50,948 nt of DNA, from contig JAYMGJ010000561.1 in NCBI GenBank assembly GCA_037178675.1, positions 1-50,948 on the forward strand, given 5' to 3'. The notes under the pieces were generated by a model that saw only the letters and a list, made by a program, of their open reading frames with translations, made no database searches and was not told where the DNA came from. Within the stretch, counting starts at the first letter, position 1, and each line of letters opens with the position of its first letter. Shown in pieces: positions 43,237 through 50,948 of this stretch. The translations under genes were made by a program, and so were the position numbers. The DNA comes from Scleroderma bovista (Eukaryota; Basidiomycota; Agaricomycetes; Boletales; Sclerodermataceae).

Positions 43237-45485
43237 CTTGAGAGACTCATCGAGTGTGCGCCACCAAGCTAGGCCAGCCTGTTTGAGGCCATAGAGGGCA
43301 CGCCAGAGGCGGAGCACTTTGCACTCTTGCCCGGGAACGGCAAACCCTTCGGGTTGTTCCATGTAGATCTCTTCGTTGAGCTTGCCATACAAGTAGGCGC
43401 TCCAAACGTCGAGTCCAGTGATATACCAATTCTCAGTGTGGCAAGCGCAAGCATGAGGCGCACTGTTTCAAAGCACACGACTGGTGAGAAGACCTGGTCG
43501 AAATCTAATCCCTCAACCTGGGAGAAGCCTTTCGCTACTAAGCGTGCTTTCTTGCGGCCATCCAACTTTACGTCGAAGACCCATCGGTTCTTAATGACCT
43601 TCCGGTCTTGGGGATGGTCAACTAGCTCGAAGACCTTGCGCTTTCGCAGCACGTCGAGCTCTTCTTGGCAAGCAAGTCGCCAGAGTTTCTGCTCAGCTTG
43701 GGGTAAGTGAGCAATGTCCTTATAGGACCAGTTGCGGACACTCTCGTATTGAGGGTCACAGGTTTCGAGGGCTTTGCCCATCAGGTATCGGACTAGGTTT
43801 GCTCCCCCTTCCTCGCACATCTTTTGCACATCTTCCTCACTGGGCGTTGCAGAGGTGTTGGGGAAACCACCAGGAACATGGTCTGGTGTGTCCGGTTGTG
43901 GGGGTCTAGGGACCTCACCCACAGTTTCTCGCCATCGAGAGGCACTTTCGATATCCCGGAGTTGCTCGACGGGATGTCGCCGCTCACCATACACGTTACC
44001 AGGGCGCAATGGTGCTCTACATTCACATTGGGGGCGGGCAGGGATATTCACTGCAGGGGGTCGCAGCGCATTCTGGCGGCGTTCAGCTCGGCCAGGGCGC
44101 TGCGGTGCCAGAGGTGGCGGATTTCTCGCTGGTGAAGGCGTTCTTGGTGCCGGTGGAGGCACTGGAGATGGCGTACGGGGAGGATTTATTTGATTAGGCT
44201 CTTCCTCAGGAGCCTCAGGTTCCTCGCGCTTTGGATCGTCATCCTGCGCTTGGGGATGTGGGTAGCCATGGTCGTGTTCCACATCGTCATCACTGTCGAT
44301 ATCATCAGGGGGATTCCCTGGTCGATCGGTGGTAGGTTTCGGATTTGCCCTTCTGAAAGGGTTCTCGAGAGGTTCACGCCTGTTTTTGGGGCAGCGAGGG
44401 AAGTGACGCTCATCAAAGACGGCGTGAGCAGCGGTAAACACTGCATTGGTGGAGTGCATAAACAAGAAATTGCGCTCATTGCCAGGGGCAACACCGACAT
44501 ATGTCATAAGCTCCGACTTGGGAGCCATCTTATTCGCTCTAGCCATTGCTGGGAGGTATACAAATGCTCCACAGCCAAACACACGTAGATGGTTGATGTT
44601 AGGCATCTCCCCCTTAAGCATTTCATGGGGGGTGCGCCATCGCAGGCGAGCTACCGGAGTACGGTTGTAAAGGTGAGTTGTGTGAGCGAACGCAAATTCC
44701 CACCAGGAGTCAGGGATGCAGGCTTGATGCCGCATAGACTCAGCTTTATCCATGAGAGTGCGCCCTAAACGCTCGGCGCGGCCATTCTGCATGGGGGTTC
44801 TAGGAGCACTTTGATATATTTTAATTCCTTTCTCAAGGAGTGCTCGATCAAACAGATCGGATTTATATTCTCCGCCGGCATCGGACATCCATCCAACAAT
44901 GTGCATATCATGTTGGACGCGCACCATTTTGAGGAAATCTTTGGCAGCCGTAATCGCTGCAGCTTTGTGCGCTTGCTTTAGCACATTGTAAGAGGTGAAA
45001 TGGCCTATGTCGCTGGTGAAGTGGTGTGATGCGCCAGAGTCTAAGAGCCAGAAGGCACCAGAAAGTTCACTATCGTCAACCATTTTTCCCTTACATCCAG
45101 CACAGCGCACATTATTCGAACATGAACAAATATATGCATTACTCGAGGAGACACGACATGACAAATTGTAGTTACTACTCACTATATACAGTGACGGTGT
45201 AAAGCGCACATGTAAAGGGAGTGTGTCAGTGTTGGTCAGCACGCGTGCAGAAGATACTTGCCTGAAGAGGCTGGCCTCTGCACCCATTGCCATCGACATC
45301 ACGTTGTAGCGGTCGAGGACCATCGCGTCGATTTCGTCGAACTCGTCGTCGGCGAAGGGCTCGTGGGCGAATGGTTCATCATCCCCAAGGGAGATGGCAT
45401 CCTCCTCATACATCGTGATGTGCTCCTCGAGACGAGGGTGCTTCAACGAGGAGGGACCGGCCTTGGGCTTGGTCCAGGTTTGCAC
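43237..45485 (-). pseudogene. pol: copia pol 5' part: protease, truncated integrase, RT N-terminal half
   Basis: An acidic leader (LEEHITMYEEDAISLGDDEPF) precedes the protease motif FWLLDSGASHHFTSDI. At about 44970 the frame jumps from SYNVLKQAH to AITAAKDFLKMV: the rest of protease, the HHCC finger and the first catalytic Asp of integrase are missing without loss of frame, an internal deletion. The second Asp (SDAGGEY) and Glu (QNGRAERLGRT) remain. A Pro/acid-rich linker leads to RT (NRWVFDVKLDGRKKARLVAKGFSQ, FDQVFSPVV). A 1-bp deletion near 43440 shifts the frame before ENWYITGLDVWSAYLYG and MEQPEGF, and the region then meets the nested LTR at KEL. Cannot make a functional polyprotein. Confidence 0.88.
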
Positions 45486-46539
45486 TCGCCAACGACACTA
45501 CTTGGTCGAGGGTGCGGATTGTCTGGCAGGAGGGCTCTACTCCCAGACAGTGTGCCAAGTCAAAGGCCTTGATAGTATTTTCGAATGCGGGGGGGCCGTA
45601 GTGGGCAGCACCGGGGGTGTGAGCCAGGGCACGAGGGTCGACGGTGGGCTCTGGTCCATCATAGTGGACGTAAGTGGTGAAGGCGGCCTGTTGGGCGTTC
45701 TCGTGGCAAGCGCGAGCCTTCTTGCCGCCACGTCGAGTGCGGCCTCCCTGTCCTTGGGCAGGAGCGTTTCCGCTCGTACCGCCATTGGACCCGCCTTGCT
45801 GCTGCTGCTGCCTCTGGGGCTGCTGCTGCTGCTGGGCGAATTTGGGGTCAGCCGGCTTGCGCTTCACAGTGCTAAGCTTGTTGGCCTGTGGGCCCTTACC
45901 ACCGGCGCGCGAAGAGGCGCCTTTCTGCTCAAATGAGAGCGTGGCAGCCTTGACTATCCCGTCGGGCTTCAGATTTTTAATCTCGTCCGGCGACGTCTGG
46001 CTGAGAATTTGGGCTACGACCTCCATAGTAGGAGGGAGCTTGCACAGAATGATCATTGCCTGCATGGGGGCAGGGAACTCGAAGCCAGTGTCTTTGAGGT
46101 ACGCGAAGTGGCTAAGCACTTTGGTGATGGCAGGAGCGGGATGGGAGCCAGCGGGAATGGTAGTTGCCAGGACCTTGCTAAGCTCAGCATAGGCAGAGCC
46201 GATACTGGGGGCGCCAAAGTTCTTCTTTAGGTGGTCCCAGACGTCCTTAACATTGTCGAGATTCGAGACGGCAACCTGGATAGAGGGGGCGAGGCACAAG
46301 GTGATATTTCCGAGCGCCCTCTCAGTGTTGTCATCCCACTCTTTTCAGTCATCGTGACCGGCAGCGGGTTGCGTCGTCGAATAAACGTACCATTGGCCTT
46401 GTGCCCGGAGGTAGGCCTGCATAGAAGTGTGCCACTGCTGCCAGTTGGAGCCAGTGAACACGGGAACCATCTTGTCGAGAGCGCTGGACATGGTGATGTT
46501 CTGTTGGGAGTCAAGGGAGTCAGCAAATGAATGCGACAA
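45406..46539 (-). pseudogene. gag: copia gag (UBN2-like) with one internal TGA
   Basis: Start at ATG 46491 (MSSALDKMVPVFTGSNWQQW) or the in-frame ATG 46539. FTGSNWQQWHTSMQAYL is the classic start of copia Gag. TGA at 46345-46347 splits it after GHDD; downstream ERALGNITLCLAPSIQ, VWDHLKKNFG and the Q-rich, Arg/Gly-rich nucleic-acid-binding tail continue in the same frame. No CCHC zinc knuckle is visible. It ends at 45406 and overlaps the pol frame by 80 bp; pol is one base forward of gag (+1), either a recoding site or an indel. Confidence 0.82.
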
Positions 46540-46858
46540 CGGACAAGCAAGAAGAGAAGAAACACCTGAGTGCTAGTGAAAGCACTTCTGTCAACAGCTA
46601 ACTCATGACTAGGGTATGCCAGCGCAAGTCGTTGACGATGTTCGCCATGGTTGGCACAAGTCATCGACAAACTTCGCCTGTGGCAGTACAGGTGCTCAAC
46701 TAGGAGCTCACTGTCTGGCGCAAGTCGTCAACCGACTTTGCCTTGTGGCTATGCAGGGGCTCAGCTAGGAGCTCACTGTGGTCCACAGCGTCAAGCTAGT
46801 TAAAGCGATGCTCAGGGAGCTGGAGCGCTGCCTGGTGCATTGCTGCACACAGTGCGCT

Positions 46859-46874
46859 CACAGGGCTCATAACC
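46859..46874 (-). promoter_or_regulatory. Primer-binding site of the copia element
   Basis: On the element strand GGTTATGAGCCCTG directly follows the 5' LTR. It is complementary to GGGCTCATAACC, the anticodon stem-loop of initiator tRNA-Met, not to a tRNA 3' end. Copia-type elements are known to prime from a 5' half of that tRNA. Confidence 0.75.
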
Positions 46875-47162
46875 TGTTGAAGCAATACCTATATACGTAG
46901 AGGAACTGCTACTCCAACTCACCTGTTGGGTGGAGTGCACAACCTGAGATGGTAGTGGTAGCTGGTTAAGAGCTGTTATATTATATAAGCGATGAACACT
47001 GTTTATATACAACAAATAGTGTGACACGTGACTGTGACACGTGACGTGTGACATGTAACATCTACTCTAAAGAGGACTATTACTAAGTCTACACTAATAT
47101 GGGTCGCAGTCTTGTGCGCACTTCGTTGACGGTTTACGCTGGGTGCACGTGCGACTTCAACA
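46875..47162 (-). repeat. 5' LTR of the copia element
   Basis: 288 bp with inverted ends TGTTGAAG/CTTCAACA and an internal TATATAAACAG TATA box on the minus strand. Confidence 0.95.
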
Positions 47163-47441
47163 AATGTATGGGAAGGCGGGATTACCAACAAATGACAAGC
47201 ACAGTTGCACTGCATGCTGAGTAAGTATAGTAAGTGCAATAACCAGTTTACTGATAGGTATTGTATTAGTAATGAAATGGGATGGGAATGTATAGTAACC
47301 AGAAATGAGAAAGGAAACATATTAGGTAATTGTACAGAGAGACAGAGCAGACAACATGCTCACCGATTGGTGGCAATACAGGACAGATAAAGAGAAATGG
47401 AAATGGGGAGTACATACTATAAACAGATGGTGAACACATGG

Positions 47442-47555
47442 ACACAATTGGACAATAGGGTACAGGGTGATCAGGTGTCATGGTTGTGACACATGGAGTC
47501 TGCCATAACCAATAATGAGCCGGTGGCTCGATCTGCCTTCAGCAGAGGAGATAGC
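47442..47555. other. Spacer with short hairpin
   Basis: Contains GAGCCGGTGGCTC (47518-47530), a GC-rich hairpin. No gene. Confidence 0.4.
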
Positions 47556-47745
47556 AGGACCCACGGGCCTTCAGCCCAAATTAGCCTGGACCCACGGGCC
47601 TCCGGCCCAAATTAGCCTGGATCCACAGGCCTCTGGCCCAAATTCGTCTGGACCCACGGGCCTCTGGCCCAATTTTGCCTGGATCCATGGGCCTTTGGCC
47701 CCAATTTGCTCAGGGCCTCCAGCCTCCCTTTCCCAGGACCTCTGA
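47556..47745. repeat. 31-bp tandem repeat with internal GGGCC...GGCCC palindromes, ~6 units
   Basis: Units read GGACCCACGGGCCTCCGGCC followed by CAAATTAGCCT, with growing divergence to the right. Each unit can fold as GGGCC(N3)GGCCC. It lies ~250 bp beyond the 3' end of the Helitron helicase reading frame. Confidence 0.88.
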
Positions 47746-47999
47746 CCCTTCAAGTTCTATAAATTCATTCATTCATAAAAATTCTGGATATGCATTAATT
47801 GCAATATTAAAAATTCAGATGACTGGAGGTTGTGCCTTTGGCCCCCAAGAGAAAATAATACTTTGATAAAAGGATATACACTTAACTTACTAAGCATTGT
47901 CTACTTTGCAGAGAGTTTGCAGATCTCTTCAAGACAAAAAACAGTATATATTATTACATGACACAAAAAGTACATAGTACATAGTACACACACATTCAA

Positions 48000-50948
48000 A
48001 TATCCAAACCTCTGAATACCTCTCTGTACACTACATTTGTTGTCTTGTTATCATTTTGCCCTTCACCAAATAAAACCTTAATATGTCTGGGGTGAGTGCA
48101 TTGAGAGAGAGAAACATAGAGTTGACCATGAGCAAACACAGGTGTACGTAGATCCAGTCCAACATGCTGTCTGACCTTGAGATTTGTTGATGGTCATAGA
48201 GTAAGCCAAATGGACAGGAAATTGAACTCGTCGTAGAGGAACAGGATAGTCTTCTTTACTTGCTTCCAGACTCATGCGAGGAATAAACACAGTATTGTCA
48301 TCTGCATTGTTATCCTCACACAAAACTTGGCACTCCAAAACATGTCGTAAAGCCCTAACCAAAATAAGGCGGGTGCCATTGTAGAGGCCATGGATTGGAT
48401 CCAAGTTACAAAGAAGCATGAGGGGGGAACCAATCTTGATCTCCAGCTTATGAAGTGGAAAACCAGATGGCTGAAATGTATGAAGAAGTTCCTCTGGAAT
48501 ATAATCATAATTGGCACCCTCCTCTTGTGGAACAGAGTCTGCACTAAGGTAGACTGACTTGTCTCCAGAGGATCGTTCCAAAATGATCTGATTGATGTTA
48601 TCAACCTCTGTATTCTTTGCAGAAAAAATAATGGTGCAGTTCAGGTAGTATTGATCTTACAAAGGTCCATTGCGATTAGGGTCAAGTAGTTCTCCATACA
48701 GTGCATTGATGAGGGAGTCCATATCATCACCACATTGCATATGTTGAGGAAGTTCCACCTCACCATCAGTAACACCTATGTGTAAAAGCTGCTGTGCCTA
48801 GTCATCACATTCAGGATCTCTACCAAGGTGCATGTTCTGATGAAGATGATGAATATGTAAGTGATGCCAAAGATTGGAGCGACCAAGAGTAGCAGAAACA
48901 GTTTGCTCTCTGGAACCATGAGGCACCACAGGGAGAGTTTGTCTAAAGTAAGTCTCCTCCAAATAGAATGGTAATTCCTCCAAAGACATGATCATGATTA
49001 ATCATGTCACATAGACTGCGGTCTACGCACTCTATTATATGACGATATTGAGCAGGAACCTCATCCCAGATAATAAGAGATGTTTGGCAAAGTAGCTCAT
49101 GGATTGGATCACCCCTCTTGATGTTGCATACACTGTCTTCATGAGTATTGAAGGGAATTTTGAAGCAGGAGTATGCAGTGCAACCACCAGGAAGAAGAAG
49201 AGATGCCAGACCAGTAGATGCTACACAAAGGACAATCTTCTCACTTGCACGAACTGCTGCAGCAATGAGCTTGCAGAGATAGGTTTTCCCACACCCTCCT
49301 GGACTGTGAATCAAGAATGGGGACCCTACATCCTGCTGTACAGACTCCATGACAGCATCATAAAGACCTCTCTGTTCCACATTCAAGGTGGGCAAACCAG
49401 CATTTACAAATCTCTGCAATTCTTCCTGATCATATGCTCTTTGGTCTGCAATCAGCTGATTTCCCTCTCTATGATGCCACTCTATTTGTGGTCTTGGCAT
49501 TTCATTGAATCTGTCCAGACTCTGTCCCTGACGTCGAAGATCTTGAGAAATGAGATATAGACCATAGTCATAGACTTGCTCTTCTGTTGGCTCAGGGACA
49601 TGAAGACGATGGATGAGTCTGTGGCGCAAGTCATCACAGAGATGGACTTTACATGCCTCCCAAATTAACTGAGGTCCTGCTGGACCACAGTGTGCCAAGA
49701 TAATAACAAAGAAACTACGCAGCTGAAAGCCTGTACGAAAGTGAGCAGCCTCCTGAATGCATAGCATCCACTCTCTATCATCCTGCAGAAGACCACGTGC
49801 ATGACAGGCATCCTGGAAAGTGTTGTGAAGTTGACCCTCAAATGTATGAAGAGCTTCATAGGAAGTTGCACCTGTGAAAAAAAAAATCACCACCATTGAA
49901 AGATCTGCATTTCTAATCTACATACCTTTGACCACAGTAAGTAAAAGACGCAGGTAGAAGCCCTCCCCAGCATTTGGTGGAATGGAATACATCCTACCAA
50001 TTGCTTTGTATCTTTGACGTACTTTCCATACACCTGTTGTTTTGACCCAAACAAACTTCTTTGGAAAATCCTGATAGAGGCAGTCATTGGCTCCAGCTGC
50101 AATAAGAGTAGGGTCTGCATTGGCCTTGAACCACCCTAATAACTGGGTGTCCTTGACAGAGTCCACCACCTCTTCAAGTGGACGATCAGGATCAAAGACA
50201 ACATTCTGATGACCTGGAAGATGAACAGACAGGTGATAAACTGCAGGCCATTCCAAATGCATGGGAAACTCAAAAAGATTGTGGCAAGCCTGAGTGGAAG
50301 AAATGTATCTGGCATCAAGATAGGCACGAATCTCATCATGACCCTGTGTTTTCAAGGTGGCACGATCTGGGCCCTTGTATATGTACTTGTGAATATATTT
50401 GACAGCCTTGATAGATGCACAGACTTCCAAATTGATGTGACAATCAAACTGCACCAGAAGCTCACATGGGTGGGGTACCACATAACTGTTATTGAAGACT
50501 GTCTCACCCTTTACAATAGTGCGACCATTGTCAGGGCGAGCATACAGTGGATAGCCATCCTCTTGAATATCAGTTTGATGATGAAAAGACTTTGGAAAAT
50601 GTTTTGTGCAAACATTTCTCTCTATGCATCTCTGTGGAGTGCAGGGACCATGCAGCATGTATTTGCTAACAACATGATGCAGCTCAGGATGAAGTTCTGG
50701 ATCAGGTATTTGAGCAGAAATAAGAGCATCAATCTGCTCAACAATGCGAATCTTGTCCTGTTCCTCCAGAAAAATTAGCATATGCATGTGTGGAAGACCA
50801 TGCTTCTGATATTCAATGGTGTAGACAATCCCAGCCACAGCTCCAAAGTAGCCATCATGTATTTTCTTCAACAGTGCTTGCTGTTTGGCATGAAACACTT
50901 GTGCCACCAAGTCAGGTCGATCAGTGGCAGTTTGACGAGGTAAAATAT
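48000..50948 (-). pseudogene. Helitron Rep/helicase, decayed, N-terminus beyond window end
   Basis: Rep part from the window end to 49926: the HUH motif GLPHMHMLIFL, Cys/His pairs (CIERNVCTKHF) and the tyrosine motif KYIHKYIYKG of the rolling-circle nuclease. A 54-bp GT-AG intron (49925-49872) joins VVKG in phase to ATSYEALHTF. Helicase part (Pif1-like): Walker A HSPGGCGKTYL (~49290), Walker B LIIWDEVP (~49065), FGGD...RQTLPVVPHGSR, and the C-terminal [10 protein letters not shown] and [20 protein letters not shown]. Breaks: a 4-bp tandem duplication (ACTTACTT) near 48956-48963 shifting the frame before RQTLP, TAG at 48798, TAA at 48657, and a frameshift near 48165 before VRQHVGLDL. The final frame ends close to 48000. 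Confidence 0.88.

Larger units (their letters stand above)
40396..47162 (-). mobile_element. Ty1/copia LTR retrotransposon, structurally complete ends, 6767 bp including a nested LTR
   Basis: Two 288-bp LTRs in minus orientation (5' LTR 46875-47162, 3' LTR 40396-40683), about 14 differences between them by eye (~5%), and perfect 5-bp target duplication AATGT (40391-40395 and 47163-47167). Internal order gag, protease, integrase, RT, RNase H identifies copia. Without the nested 1458-bp LTR and its duplication the element is ~5.3 kb. Confidence 0.95.
40093..47436. repeat. Solo LTR (~572 bp net) split by the copia element
   Basis: Starts TGTCAAGACCGGTTC at 40093, like the 25972 and 41774 LTRs, and ends TGAACA at 47436; flanked by CATGG (40088-40092 and 47437-47441). 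The copia element plus one AATGT occupies 40396-47167. The two halves contain no coding sequence. The right end was located by looking for TG..CA plus the target repeat, so it is less certain than the other insertions. Confidence 0.6.

Overview
The window is transposon-dense nuclear DNA from a filamentous fungus, most likely an agaricomycete (mushroom-forming) basidiomycete. The evidence is short 41-59 bp GT-AG introns with CTRAY-like branch sites, multi-exon genes, and element families typical of that group: KDZ transposase, a chromodomain Ty3/gypsy fragment, Ty1/copia, a Penelope-like RT, Helitron and hAT. I see no convincing single-copy housekeeping gene, and no tRNA, rRNA or CRISPR.

Layout. 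1-4.4 kb: a Ty3/gypsy pol with its 3' LTR, inserted into a second (chromodomain) gypsy element. 4.8-5.2 kb: a 9-bp minisatellite. 5.376-25.633 kb: the centrepiece, a ~20.3-kb KDZ (Kyakuja-Dileera-Zisupton) DNA transposon. It has ~1.8-2.1 kb terminal inverted repeats, each built from two tandem arrays around a nearly identical ~190-bp spacer, and 11-bp direct repeats flank it. It carries six genes: a 692-codon Cys6-cluster/coiled-coil protein (-), a 356-codon protein (+), a 536-codon protein with a WF-x-N motif (-), a 9-exon, 1035-aa KDZ transposase (+), a 224-aa unknown protein (-) and a 402-codon TET/JBP-like Fe(II)/2OG dioxygenase (-). I reassembled all six by hand; exon phases agree and the summed lengths divide by three. 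The transposase and the 224-aa gene are open; the other four carry one or two in-frame TGA codons, and two of those four also hold LTR insertions.

25.6-32.5 kb: a solo LTR with target duplication, low-complexity DNA, and two decayed multi-exon genes of element-associated type. 32.6-34.6 kb: a Penelope-like RT interrupted by a 551-bp non-autonomous hAT with 21-bp inverted ends and an 8-bp target duplication. 34.6-39.6 kb: non-coding diverged repeats with long hairpins. 39.67-47.44 kb: a solo LTR, then a three-level nest in which an LTR holds a copia element whose RT holds another LTR, each level with its own 5-bp target duplication. 47.5-50.9 kb: a 31-bp tandem repeat and a decayed Helitron Rep/helicase.

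Two themes connect the region. First, nearly every in-frame stop in the LTR elements and the KDZ cargo is TGA where an Arg CGA codon would fit, the mark expected of C-to-T change at methylated CpG. Second, the KDZ transposon carries its own TET/JBP enzyme, a family that oxidises 5-methylcytosine. That enzyme has been broken by the same type of change, and one of its two stops falls where the 2-oxoglutarate-binding Arg is expected. Gene function statements are family inferences from motifs; no searches were run.
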